From: Candidatus Bathyarchaeota archaeon | GTDB taxonomy: Archaea; Thermoproteota; Bathyarchaeia; 40CM-2-53-6 | DNA length: 21,997 nt | Direction: 5' to 3' | NCBI GenBank assembly: GCA_005884605.1 | Contig: VBBE01000024.1 | Span: 1-21,997, forward strand | Made by a program: the position numbers and the translations under genes | The notes under the pieces: model-generated | The model's input: the letters and a program-made list of their open reading frames with translations, nothing else | Told to the model about the DNA's origin: nothing | Database searches by the model: none | In this document: positions 1 to 7,007 of the stretch, piece by piece | Layout: every line of letters begins with the position of its first letter | How positions within the stretch are numbered: position 1 is the first letter of the stretch

Positions 1-1188
1 AACACCAAAGGTATCTTCGGTTCTCAGAACCGTTTCGCTGAGCTTGCTGTCGAGGCGGTCATGCAAGTCACCGAGAAGAGCAACGGCAAGGTAAAGGCCG
101 ACATCGATCTTGTCAAAGTGATGAAGAAACATGGTAAGAGTCTAGAGGAAAGCGAGCTTGTCAATGGAATAATTATCGATAAGGAAGTCTCTCATTCACA
201 GATGCCGAAGAGCGTGACTGGCGCCAAGATAGCGTTGTTGAATGCAAAGCTGGAGATCGAGAAGACTGAGACAGATGCCAAGATCAACATCAACAAGCCG
301 GAAGAAATGTACCAGTTCATACAGGAAGAGGAAAAACTCCTCCGAGACATGGCTGATCAAGTGGTCAAAACTGGAGCAAATGTCCTGTTTACCGAGAAAA
401 GTGTTGACGACGAGGTTCTATCTCTCCTCGCAAAGAAAGGAATCCTCACGATCAAAAACATCAGTAGCAGTGACATGGAGAAACTAGCGAAGGCGACCGG
501 AGGCAGTGTGGTCGGAACTACAAGGGATCTCTCGAAGGAGGCCCTCGGTTACGCGAAGACAGTTGAAGAAATAAAGATCGGAGATGACAAGCTCGTCTAC
601 GTCCGCGAAGCCAAGAACCCGAAGGCCGTTACTATAATGATACGAGGGGGATCTGAGCACGTGGTCGACGAAGCCGAACGGTCACTCCATGATGCGCTGT
701 CCGTTGTCCGAAATGCAGTTGAAGACGGGAAGATAGTTGCGGGCGGCGGCGCGCCGGAAATAGAATTATCCAAGCGTCTGCGAGAATACGCGATCAAGGT
801 CGGAGGCAGAGAGCAGCTTGCTGTCACCGCCTTCGCAGAAGCACTTGAATCGATACCTGTCGCTATTGCCCAGAACGCGGGCATAAACCCCATAGACATA
901 CTTGTCGATATCAAATCCAAACACAACACCCCGCAGAACATTTGGTTCGGAGTCAACACCAAGACCGGAAAAGCAGCCGACATGCTAAAGATGGATGTCG
1001 TTGAACCGCTGAGGGTAAAGACGCAGGTAATCAAATCCGCAGTTGAAGCCGTAACAATGATCCTCAGAGTTGACGATGTGTTCGCGTCGAAAGGTGGAAG
1101 CTCGTCGGGCCCCGGCCCTGGCGGTCCTGGAGGAATGCCTCCTGGAATGGGTGGCGGTATGCCTCCCGGCATGATGGGCGGAATGTAA
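1..1188 (+). CDS. Thermosome (group II chaperonin) subunit, 5' end outside window
   Basis: ATP-driven protein-folding subunit of the double-ring cytosolic chaperonin of archaea. The frame is open from base 1, so the ATG at 61 is internal; about 395 residues are visible against a usual length near 545, so the N-terminal equatorial part is missing. Visible are the apical domain, the glycine-rich nucleotide loop GGGAPEIE at about residue 249 counted from base 61, the NAGINPIDIL segment, and the closing equatorial stretch VEPLRVKTQVIKSA. The C-terminus is a low-complexity Gly/Pro/Met tail ending in GGM, typical of thermosomes, which project such tails into the ring cavity. Family assignment is secure; which paralogue (alpha, beta or gamma) cannot be told from this part. 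Confidence 0.97.
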   Translation, partial: NTKGIFGSQNRFAELAVEAVMQVTEKSNGKVKADIDLVKVMKKHGKSLEESELVNGIIIDKEVSHSQMPKSVTGAKIALLNAKLEIEKTETDAKININKPEEMYQFIQEEEKLLRDMADQVVKTGANVLFTEKSVDDEVLSLLAKKGILTIKNISSSDMEKLAKATGGSVVGTTRDLSKEALGYAKTVEEIKIGDDKLVYVREAKNPKAVTIMIRGGSEHVVDEAERSLHDALSVVRNAVEDGKIVAGGGAPEIELSKRLREYAIKVGGREQLAVTAFAEALESIPVAIAQNAGINPIDILVDIKSKHNTPQNIWFGVNTKTGKAADMLKMDVVEPLRVKTQVIKSAVEAVTMILRVDDVFASKGGSSSGPGPGGPGGMPPGMGGGMPPGMMGGM

Positions 1189-1369
1189 CAAACAAAATCC
1201 CATCGTATCCGTCCCACTGAGCTTGCGGGTCGGTGTCGACAATCCGTCGTGTCAACACTCTAAGTATTTTCCAGAAATAGCGTTGAGCTAAATTGAAAGT
1301 CGATCTTGCTCGCTGTTGAACATCCGACTTCCAGTTACACAGTTTTTCGCTATGGTTCGAAGGTTCTTA

Positions 1370-1447
1370 CTAGCGATTTTTGCCCTTTTTCGGGCCTTCT
1401 CTGCCTGCCATTTTCTTCTTTTTCTTCTGCCACTCTGGACGGGTCAT
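1370..1447 (-). CDS. Tiny basic protein, 25 aa, unrecognised
   Basis: A short ORF read on the minus strand from ATG at 1447 to TAG at 1370. It begins MTRPEWQ, continues with five consecutive lysines and ends GKNR; 11 of 25 residues are Lys or Arg. The case for a real gene is the Shine-Dalgarno sequence AGGAGG (complement of 1452-1457) four bases before the ATG, one of the strongest in the window. The composition suits binding of RNA, DNA or ribosomes, but that is inference only. A possible TATA-like box (TATAAG on the minus strand) lies about 35 bases upstream. No homologue is known to me; the ORF could be a chance occurrence. Confidence 0.4.
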   Translation of the reverse strand: MTRPEWQKKKKKMAGREGPKKGKNR

Positions 1448-1451
1448 GAAT

Positions 1452-1463
1452 CCTCCTGAAGGA
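1452..1463 (-). promoter_or_regulatory. Shine-Dalgarno inside a small inverted repeat
   Basis: Read on the plus strand, ctcctgaaggag makes a 4-bp perfect stem with a TGAA loop. On the minus strand this places the AGGAGG of the 25-codon ORF inside the hairpin, so the ribosome-binding site could be partly masked. The stem is short and may be coincidental. Confidence 0.3.
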
Positions 1464-1781
1464 GCTATTTTCAAACTTATACGTTTTCCCAGGCGCATGC
1501 TGTCATCGCATTACTGATTGCTAGGCTTTCTTGGGAAGCTGAAAGGTGAAAACCTGTAGTCTGTAGTCTTGGCGAAGCCCGATTGGGAGCCGGGATTGTT
1601 GCCGATATACATGTTAATCAGGACCAGGTGATATGACGTGACTCCTCAGAGCATGATGAAGGCTGCGTCGCCATTTGTGTTGTACTAGTTTGTTGGGATG
1701 AGACGGAAAAACGGTTATTTTCCAAGGGCACACTCATGTTTTCGCTAAGACGCTTTGACAGCAAGAAACGGAGTCAAACTA

Positions 1782-1789
1782 CTTATTTT
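1782..1789 (+). promoter_or_regulatory. TATA-like box for the Ada gene
   Basis: The AT-rich octamer cttatttt is centred about 26 bases upstream of the ATG at 1811, the spacing expected between an archaeal TATA box and the transcription start. This would make the Ada mRNA leaderless. No Shine-Dalgarno precedes 1736, 1805 or 1811, which fits. Confidence 0.4.
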
Positions 1790-1810
1790 CTCAAGCCGAT
1801 TAGGATGCTC

Positions 1811-2935
1811 ATGTTAACGCTTGACCAGAGTCGTCCAGGATTGCAAGTGGCAAAGGGAAGCCTAGAAGACGCCCCTACTGATGAGGCGAAATGGAAGGCA
1901 GTACTGTCCAGAGACGCTCATTTTGATGGGGCGTTCGTGTTTGCGGTTCGTTCAACCGGAATCTATTGTCGACCCTCATGTCCGGCTAGGCGGCCGAAGA
2001 TAGAGAATGTCGCGTTCTTCGCAATGCCTGATGAGGCGGAACGGTCAGGCTTTCGACCGTGCCGCCGCTGTAGTCCCAGAGACGTCAGGTCTTTGTCTGA
2101 GGGATGGGTGTATGGGATCTGCGCTTTCATAGACGCGAACCTTGGCAAGAGTCTAGCTCTCTCAACCCTGTCTGCTAAAGCAGGACTCAGTCCGTTCTAT
2201 TTCCAGCGGACCTTCAAGAAAGTCCTAGGGGTCTCGCCCCGTCAGTATGTAGAGGCTCGCCGGCTGGCGAAGATGAAGCGTTTTCTGAGAGATGGGGAAA
2301 CAGTAAACGACTCGCTCTACAATGCAGGCTTCTCCTCTAGGAGCCGAGTATACGAGAAAATTGCAAGCGGGCTCGGCATGAACCCTGGAACGATTCGCCA
2401 AGGCGGACGAGGATTGCAGATTCAATACACCATCGTTGACTCGCCAGTTGGACGTTTGCTTGTCGGAGCCACCGAGCGCGGTGTATGCGCCGTGTGTATG
2501 GGAGACTCTGACAGGACAGTCGAGACTGTGCTCGCTGAGGACTATCCTTCGGCAAAGCTCCATCGCAACGATGAAGGAGTAAAGGAATGGGCCGGTGCGT
2601 TCGTCAAGTATTTCGCTGGCAACTCCTCCGCTCTCAAACTCCCTCTTGACGTGACAGGCACCGCCTTCCAGTGGAAGGTCTGGAAAAAGATCCAATCCAT
2701 CCCTTACGGCAAAACCGCCACGTATAGCGGAATCGCAGACGCTCTTGGCTCTCCTAACGCCTCACGTGCTGTGGCGAGAGCGTGCGCCACGAATCACGTC
2801 GCCCTAGTGATTCCGTGCCATCGAGTGATTGGCAAGGACGGCGGATTACATGGCTACCGGTGGGGTAATGAAAGAAAACTCACACTGCTCAAACTAGAGC
2901 AGAAGACGCCAGTAAAGCAGGCCGATTCTTGCTAA
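1811..2935 (+). CDS. ada: Ada-type bifunctional DNA alkylation repair protein and regulator
   Basis: Repairs alkylated DNA by transferring methyl groups to its own cysteines. Domains in order: an Ada zinc-binding domain with cysteines in IYCRPSC and FRPCRRC (about residues 53, 57, 84, 87), in which the first cysteine takes methyl from phosphotriesters; an AraC-type helix-turn-helix (about 100-190); and an O6-methylguanine methyltransferase domain with the active-site motif PCHRV (Cys about 336). All key residues are present. The frame is open from 1736, but 1811 is preferred: E. coli Ada has only about a dozen residues before the first conserved Trp, the extra N-terminus looks non-conserved, and a TATA-like box sits about 26 bases before 1811. 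ATG 1805 is also possible. In E. coli the methylated protein activates its own gene. The three-domain form is mainly bacterial, so transfer is likely. Confidence 0.93.
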   Translation: MLTLDQSRPGLQVAKGSLEDAPTDEAKWKAVLSRDAHFDGAFVFAVRSTGIYCRPSCPARRPKIENVAFFAMPDEAERSGFRPCRRCSPRDVRSLSEGWVYGICAFIDANLGKSLALSTLSAKAGLSPFYFQRTFKKVLGVSPRQYVEARRLAKMKRFLRDGETVNDSLYNAGFSSRSRVYEKIASGLGMNPGTIRQGGRGLQIQYTIVDSPVGRLLVGATERGVCAVCMGDSDRTVETVLAEDYPSAKLHRNDEGVKEWAGAFVKYFAGNSSALKLPLDVTGTAFQWKVWKKIQSIPYGKTATYSGIADALGSPNASRAVARACATNHVALVIPCHRVIGKDGGLHGYRWGNERKLTLLKLEQKTPVKQADSC

Positions 2936-3004
2936 CGAATCCCAAACCCTTATCGATCCCTTATCTGTAACTAGTCTGAATCGGATGATCGGTCGAGCCT
3001 TACC

Positions 3005-3862
3005 ATGCCAAGGGTCAATATGGCCGAAAAGGTATGCCTCGTTACGGGCGGGAATTCGGGGATAGGCAAGAGTGTTGCACTAGGATTGGCAAAGATGGGG
3101 GCGACCGTTGTGGTTGTCTCTCGGAATAAAGAGAAAGGCGAGACCGCGGTTACTGACACCGTAGAGAAGAGTGGAAACAAGAACCTCGAACTGATACAAG
3201 CTGACATGTCTTCCCAAAACTCGATCCGCCAGTTGGTTAACGAGTTCCGAGCTAGGCATGAGAAGCTTCACCTGCTAATCAATAACGCCGGAGTCTATCT
3301 GACCAAGCGCTCAGAAACTGAGGACGGTCTTGAATCGACGTTTGCAGTCAACCATCTTGGACCCTTTCTCTTGACAAGCCTTCTAGTTGACATCCTAAAG
3401 GCAAGTGCTCCCTCCCGTATTGTTAACGTGACATCGGACGCTCACAAGGGGGCGAGGGTCAACTTCGATGATCTCCAGGGGGAAAGGAAGTTTTCAGGTT
3501 GGCAAGCCTACGGCCAATCAAAGCTGGCGATGATACTCTATACTCGTGGGCTGGCGAAGAAGCTCGAGGGCACCGGTGTTACGGTAAATAGCGCTCATCC
3601 GGGGGTTGTCCGGACGAACTTTGCAAAGAACAATGGCGGCCTCGTCATGCTAGGTTTCAGATTCCTCGGAATGTTTTTCATAAGTCCCGAGTCGGCTGCC
3701 AAGAGGATTCTTTACGTCGCCACGTCCCCTGACTTGGAAGGCGTCACTGGCAAATACTTCACCAAGATGCATGAAGTGAAGTCTTCTCAAGAATCCTACG
3801 ATGATGACTCAGCCAGACGATTGTGGCAAATAAGCGAGCAACTAACCCACCTATCTTCATGA
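3005..3862 (+). CDS. Short-chain dehydrogenase/reductase, retinol-dehydrogenase-like
   Basis: NAD(P)H-dependent oxidoreductase of the classical SDR family, 285 aa, probably cytosolic. The Rossmann cofactor motif TGGNSGIG is at residues 14-21, NNAG at 93-96, and the catalytic set is Ser144, Tyr169 and Lys173 (YGQSK). The sequence around PGVVRTNF and the overall length resemble the RDH11-14/WWOX-like branch, whose members reduce retinal or other hydrophobic carbonyls; the substrate here cannot be inferred. The ATG at 3005 has no Shine-Dalgarno; the internal ATG at 3020 would also keep the whole fold. A CTTATC element near 2961 could be a TATA box giving a short leader. It follows Ada by 69 bp but may have its own promoter. 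Confidence 0.9.
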   Translation: MPRVNMAEKVCLVTGGNSGIGKSVALGLAKMGATVVVVSRNKEKGETAVTDTVEKSGNKNLELIQADMSSQNSIRQLVNEFRARHEKLHLLINNAGVYLTKRSETEDGLESTFAVNHLGPFLLTSLLVDILKASAPSRIVNVTSDAHKGARVNFDDLQGERKFSGWQAYGQSKLAMILYTRGLAKKLEGTGVTVNSAHPGVVRTNFAKNNGGLVMLGFRFLGMFFISPESAAKRILYVATSPDLEGVTGKYFTKMHEVKSSQESYDDDSARRLWQISEQLTHLSS

Positions 3863-3894
3863 TTCTATCCACTCACACCTGGCAGGATGCTATA

Positions 3895-4098
3895 CTAGTA
3901 TGGCAAGATCCTAGAGGCGATATCGCTCTTGCGATCTAATGCCAACCCAGCTTGCTGCCCTGCCTTGACACTGAGTTCCCTGCCAGACCATGTTGCTCGC
4001 AGAGTCGTCTTCCTAAGCTGTCTCTCGTCCTCTTGTCTCATGAATTCAAGCCCAACGAACTCTATCTCTGTCAGTTCGAAGGGACCGACTGAGGGCAC
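3895..4098 (-). CDS. Small hypothetical protein, 67 aa
   Basis: A GTG-start ORF. Its translation looks protein-like: alternating hydrophobics near the N-terminus (FELTEIEFVGLEF), then a charged segment rich in Arg and Glu. No family is recognised. Support for expression comes from upstream: a perfect TATA-type palindrome at 4189-4198, in the gap after the preceding minus-strand gene, would start a transcript about 70 bases before this GTG. A 7-bp inverted repeat lies in that leader. A plus-strand ORF overlaps at 3929-4117 but has no comparable signal. Real coding status is uncertain. Confidence 0.35.
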   Translation of the reverse strand: MPSVGPFELTEIEFVGLEFMRQEDERQLRKTTLRATWSGRELSVKAGQQAGLALDRKSDIASRILPY

Positions 4099-4106
4099 TC
4101 GTTTTT

Positions 4107-4139
4107 CCCCGCGCTAGTGTCTGAGATGTTTCCGCGGGG
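4107..4139 (-). repeat. Inverted repeat in the leader of the 67-aa ORF
   Basis: The arms ccccgcg (4107-4113) and cgcgggg (4133-4139) are perfect complements around a 19-base loop. On the minus strand the hairpin is followed by five A and then the GTG at 4098, so it is not an intrinsic terminator for that strand. It could mask the translation start region or be the target of a regulator. Confidence 0.4.
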
Positions 4140-4188
4140 CGGATATTAGGCGTCGTGGTACAGTTGTCTAAGGGTCGGTTATTCGGGC

Positions 4189-4198
4189 GATATATATC
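4189..4198 (-). promoter_or_regulatory. Palindromic TATA element
   Basis: gatatatatc is the most canonical TATA-like sequence in this part of the window. It is symmetric, so direction is set by context: no gene follows on the plus strand within reach, whereas the 67-aa minus-strand ORF starts about 90 bases away. Assignment to the minus strand is therefore inference. Confidence 0.4.
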
Positions 4199-4228
4199 AG
4201 ATGTTTGAAAAGGCCGATCAGAACTAGC

Positions 4229-4552
4229 TCAGGCAGTTCCCTTTCCTAGGTCTTTTCTTGGCCTAATGACGATTGCAACGAAGAAGAGCGCCAGCGCGAT
4301 GAAATCAAAGAGCGGGCGGGCGAGCTCAAGCAGCGTCGATGTTGGGTAAAACACATCTAGGACGGTTTTTGCGAAAAATGGCAGAAAAGCTGCTGCGACG
4401 ATCAATATCGCGGGCTGTTTTCTCTTAGACCATGCGTAGAGAGAGATCGTGAAGAGAACTAATGCGAAGACCCCTCTCGCCAATTCGAGTATCTCAGATG
4501 GATCAACGGATAGTCCGGTCGTATCTAAGATTAGGAGCTGGGGAATTATCAT
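4229..4552 (-). CDS. Small membrane protein with three transmembrane helices
   Basis: A 107-aa integral membrane protein. Hydrophobic helices are visible at about residues 20-41, 47-67 and 77-97, separated by short charged loops (WSKRKQ; YPTSTLLELARP), with a basic C-terminal end (RPRKDLG). There is no enzymatic motif. It lies 53 bp downstream of, and on the same strand as, the double winged-helix regulator at 4606-5148, so the two are probably co-transcribed. Archaea often encode small three- or four-helix membrane proteins beside HTH regulators, suggesting a sensory or anchoring partner, but its function is unknown. Start ATG 4552 is the natural one. Confidence 0.75.
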   Translation of the reverse strand: MIIPQLLILDTTGLSVDPSEILELARGVFALVLFTISLYAWSKRKQPAILIVAAAFLPFFAKTVLDVFYPTSTLLELARPLFDFIALALFFVAIVIRPRKDLGKGTA

Positions 4553-4605
4553 CGGTCACAATCTGCCCGAGGTCCTGATTCTCCCCTCACCGGTGCTCCC
4601 ATTGA

Positions 4606-5148
4606 TTATGTCATGAGGTCGGCCAATCTCTCGGCCCACTTGTCCCAGATTCTTGGGTGATAACTCCTGAGAAGAGAGAGGATCATTCCTGGGTCCCCTT
4701 TCACTGTGTAGAATACGAACCCGCCTTCTCTTCTAGCTTCTACAAAGCCAGCTTGGGACAGTCTCTTCATATGCCAATTGGTTGAGCTCGGCGAGATTCT
4801 GGCGAATTGGGAAAGCTCCTTCTGGCTCGCTCTTGGGTTCTCGAGGAGATAGAGTATCAGGTCTCTCTCAGTCTCTTGGAAGAGGACGTTCACAATGGCT
4901 CGTTCCTCGATTCTTGGACCCTGGTCCGCATAGTAGCGTTTGTAGAGCCCATGACGAGTCGATACTATTCTACGTTCTCGCTCCAGTCTGTAGAGGTGAT
5001 ACTGTATGACACCCATGGCGAGGTTGAGTTCTCGTTTGATCTTTCTAAGGTGGGTGCCTGGATTTGCCTTGATGAACTGCAGTATGCGGACTCTTTTGGA
5101 GTCCTCGATCTGCACAACCTCGGCCGCTTGCGCCTTAGCACGCTCCAA
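4606..5148 (-). CDS. Winged-helix transcriptional regulator with two HTH domains
   Basis: A 180-aa DNA-binding protein with two tandem winged helix-turn-helix units. The first, about residues 18-78, includes IKANPGTHLRKIKRELNLAMGVIQYHLYRLE; the second, about 88-150, includes LLENPRASQKELSQFARISPSSTNWHMKRLS followed by a wing (REGGFVFYTV). This double ArsR/MarR-like arrangement is common in archaea. There is no obvious metal-binding cysteine pair or ligand domain. The only usable start in frame is TTG at 5148, because a stop lies 14 codons upstream and no ATG or GTG intervenes; an ATTTTT element about 26 bases before it suggests a leaderless mRNA. It probably controls itself and the adjacent membrane gene. 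Confidence 0.85.
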   Translation of the reverse strand: MERAKAQAAEVVQIEDSKRVRILQFIKANPGTHLRKIKRELNLAMGVIQYHLYRLERERRIVSTRHGLYKRYYADQGPRIEERAIVNVLFQETERDLILYLLENPRASQKELSQFARISPSSTNWHMKRLSQAGFVEARREGGFVFYTVKGDPGMILSLLRSYHPRIWDKWAERLADLMT

Positions 5149-5296
5149 GCATACAGCTACTGGTTGGGTGAAAAATGTTTGGGAGGCCTTCTAAAGGCAT
5201 CTTCTAGGACAATTTTCGAGGAAAGCGGAGTATTCCCATTCGCTTCTATGCGAGGAAGAAGAAAAGAAAGGAAGGGAGAGGGGTCGGGGTATGCTG

Positions 5297-5698
5297 TTAC
5301 ATTCCGCCGGTAGACTGGAATAGGGCAAAGACGTTCCCGTCGGGGTCCTTGAGAACCGCAAAGTATCCCACGGTTGGGATTTCTTGCTTTGCAGTGACCA
5401 CTTGGGCTCCTAGGCCTGTGGCTTTGGCGGCAGCTTCATCGATGGAGTTGACAGAGAAATAGTTGACGAATTGTTCGTTTGGAGCGTTGCGTTTGAAGAG
5501 TCCGCCCATGGTCTCGTTTGCCGGGGCATCTTTGTGTGCTATGAGCCAGTAGTCTTGTTCTCCCCATTTGGAGAACTTCCAGCCGAAGAGCTGTTCGTAG
5601 AACTTGCTTACTGTGGCGGGGTCGCTAGCGGGTATTTCGAAGTGAACTAGACTGTGCAGTTTCGGTTGAGGTCGGGTTGTGACTGTTGATGCTTCCAT
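5297..5698 (-). CDS. VOC (glyoxalase/bleomycin-resistance fold) family protein
   Basis: A 133-aa protein of the vicinal-oxygen-chelate superfamily, with one module of two beta-alpha-beta-beta-beta repeats. Diagnostic features are VHFEIPASDPATVSKFYEQLFGW near the N-terminus and the closing strand AVLKDPDGNVFALFQ. Such single-domain proteins act as lyases, isomerases, dioxygenases or antibiotic-binding proteins after dimerising; the substrate is not deducible. The metal-ligand positions are only partly evident (His19; the final Glu of typical glyoxalases is replaced by a Leu/Phe-rich strand), so the protein may not be a metalloenzyme. The ATG at 5698 is chosen; a TTTAAG element about 36 bases upstream could give a very short leader. 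Confidence 0.88.
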   Translation of the reverse strand: MEASTVTTRPQPKLHSLVHFEIPASDPATVSKFYEQLFGWKFSKWGEQDYWLIAHKDAPANETMGGLFKRNAPNEQFVNYFSVNSIDEAAAKATGLGAQVVTAKQEIPTVGYFAVLKDPDGNVFALFQSTGGM

Positions 5699-6040
5699 GA
5701 GAGTTCAGTAACGTGATGGCTTCGGGGGCGCCTCTTAAACGTGGCCTCTGCTCGCACAACACTATGCGTTAAAGAGAGGAACCCTGGGGAACCCATCCAG
5801 AACAGCTCTGGGACGACTCCGATCGGTGGCCGCGAATAATCACCCATGCCACGTCGACAGCTTCGTTGTCGGTCCGACTGGAAGTTGGCTCCCGACCAAA
5901 GCCGAAGGAATTTCGGACTGGGTTCGACCTCCTGTTTTCCACTGTAACCCCGTCGAGTAATTTCCGGTTATGCTATGGATAAGGGCTGACCGAGGTGATC
6001 TCCTAGTGGGAACGAGGGCCGGCTCGATCGGGAACAAGCG
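5699..6040. other. Divergent intergenic region, 342 bp
   Basis: This separates the VOC gene (-) from the DUF4382 gene (+). Two minus-strand ORFs, at 5647-5847 and 5840-6037, look non-protein-like and lack initiation signals. The notable element is gaggtgatc at 5992-6000, a nine-base match to the complement of the archaeal 16S 3' end; the start at its normal distance (GTG 6006) is out of frame with the downstream gene. Otherwise I see only probable promoters. Confidence 0.4.
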
Positions 6041-6604
6041 ATGGCAAAGGGTACTGCGGCTGTCATTCTGGCGATTCTCATCATCGGTGCGATTTCAGGT
6101 TATTTCTTCTATACTAGGTATGTTCAGGGAACAGTCGTTCTGAGTATCACGGATCCGCCTCAGGTGCAGCTTGGTAGTGGTCAGCAGTATGACCCGAGCA
6201 TTCTTCATATCTATCTGACGTTCACAATGACGGAGATCCATCAGGGAGGCTTTGGAAACTCTAGCAATAATGGCTGGTACGCGATAGCTGGGTCTCAGAA
6301 GACGGTGGATATGATTTCGGTTTTGACGATCGCGAAGACTCTCGGAAGTGCGAGACTCGCCACAGGAACATACGACCAGCTGCGGTTTCCCGTGTCCGCC
6401 GCAGTGGTTACTTTTTCCAACATTGGAAATGTGACCTATTCAATACCTAGTGATTCGCTCAAAGTATCGATCACTGGTGGAGGCTTCCAGAGTTCTCCTG
6501 GTACTACTGTGAATCTCCGATTAACACTTTCTTTCAACAATAATGAGATCCTTGCGATGAATGGGCACTTGACACCTCATGCTACCGCCCGGATAGTAAC
6601 CTAG
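6041..6604 (+). CDS. DUF4382 domain protein, membrane-anchored and extracytoplasmic
   Basis: A 187-aa protein with an N-terminal signal anchor (about residues 4-23, hydrophobic, then TRYVQG) and an extracytoplasmic beta-rich domain. It resembles DUF4382: an opening strand on ligand or metal-like surfaces (LSITDPPQ), the central GTYDQLRFPVSAAVV signature, NVTYSIPSDSLKV, and a closing LRLTLSFN. DUF4382 proteins are secreted or lipoprotein-like, of unknown function. There is no lipobox cysteine here. ATG 6041 is the only normal start in this frame after the stop at 5996; GGAA at 6031 is a weak ribosome site. Its end overlaps the convergent TfoX-domain gene by 23 bp. Confidence 0.75.
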   Translation: MAKGTAAVILAILIIGAISGYFFYTRYVQGTVVLSITDPPQVQLGSGQQYDPSILHIYLTFTMTEIHQGGFGNSSNNGWYAIAGSQKTVDMISVLTIAKTLGSARLATGTYDQLRFPVSAAVVTFSNIGNVTYSIPSDSLKVSITGGGFQSSPGTTVNLRLTLSFNNNEILAMNGHLTPHATARIVT

Positions 6605-6982
6605 TCTTCCCGTTAGAAAGACGATGCGGCTGTTCTTTCTTCTTCTTTGGAGGCAGCTTACTAGTCCAGTCCAGGGACCGGATGACCCATGTTCGGGCTG
6701 TCTCGTGCTGTTTTCGCCAAGCTTTAGTGATCACAACATATTCTTTCATGGGCCTTCCTTTCATCGGCTCGAGCAGTGAAGCGCCCTCTTTCTCTAGAAG
6801 TTCCTTGCGACTCTCTTCGGGTAGGCGCACGAATATGTCGTTTCCAAAAAGCCCTGCGAACATGTTTCCGTTTGCGAACGCGGATATGTTCCCGAACATC
6901 GGCCGGAGGGTGACTCGAGGATCGTCTGGCAAAGGGATCTGAAGAATTCCTTCGATTTTTCGTCAGGACGTGGAATGATCAA
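6582..6982 (-). pseudogene. TfoX/Sxy N-terminal-domain protein, single-base frameshift
   Basis: The family is clear from RVTLRPMFGN, AFANGNMFAGLFGNDIFVRLPE and PMKGRPMKEYVV, all hallmarks of the TfoX N-terminal domain, a small dimerising fold also found outside competence regulators. The conserved part is open from 6932 (TTG), but the family's N-terminal helix is in a different frame: TTG at 6982, behind a GAGGT ribosome site six bases away, encodes IIPRPDEKSKEFFRSL, after which the frame must shift to continue PDDPRVTLRPMFG. One extra A in the AAA at 6931-6933 (plus strand) would give RSLLPDDPRV, exactly the expected join, and a 133-aa protein. It starts 25 bp after the peroxiredoxin stop, so they form an operon. 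The cause may be sequencing error or real decay. Confidence 0.8.
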
Positions 6983-7007
6983 ATGAGAACCTCGAGACTG
7001 CAGCTGG

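Larger units (their letters stand above)
1189..1735. other. Intergenic stretch after the thermosome gene
   Basis: These 547 bases contain no long ORF. The only coding candidate is the 25-codon minus-strand ORF at 1370-1447, listed separately. T-rich runs at 1376-1390 could end thermosome transcription, because archaeal termination often needs only U-tracts, but no hairpin stands out. A tandem heptamer, ctgtagt, lies at 1554-1567. A TATA-like TTATTT at 1715-1720 is too close to the ATG at 1736 to drive a leaderless start there. I see no tRNA-like fold. Confidence 0.5.

Noticed and set aside
597..1258. Antisense ORFs across the thermosome C-terminus, including a Pro/Gly-rich one
   Set aside because: They are reverse-frame readings of the GGM-rich tail and the conserved chaperonin sequence; no ribosome site or family.
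1554..1567. Tandem ctgtagt repeat as a possible repeat array
   Set aside because: Only two copies of seven bases; no CRISPR-like repeat-spacer pattern exists anywhere in the window.
1653..1659. atgatga resembling a C box of a C/D guide RNA
   Set aside because: No CTGA D box occurs at the needed distance and no paired C'/D' motifs are seen.
3929..4117. 62-codon plus-strand ORF, Ser/Pro/Arg-rich
   Set aside because: It mirrors the better-supported 67-codon minus-strand ORF and lacks a promoter or ribosome site.
5840..6037. 65-codon minus-strand ORF upstream of the DUF4382 gene
   Set aside because: Composition is not protein-like, no initiation signal, and it fills a divergent promoter region.
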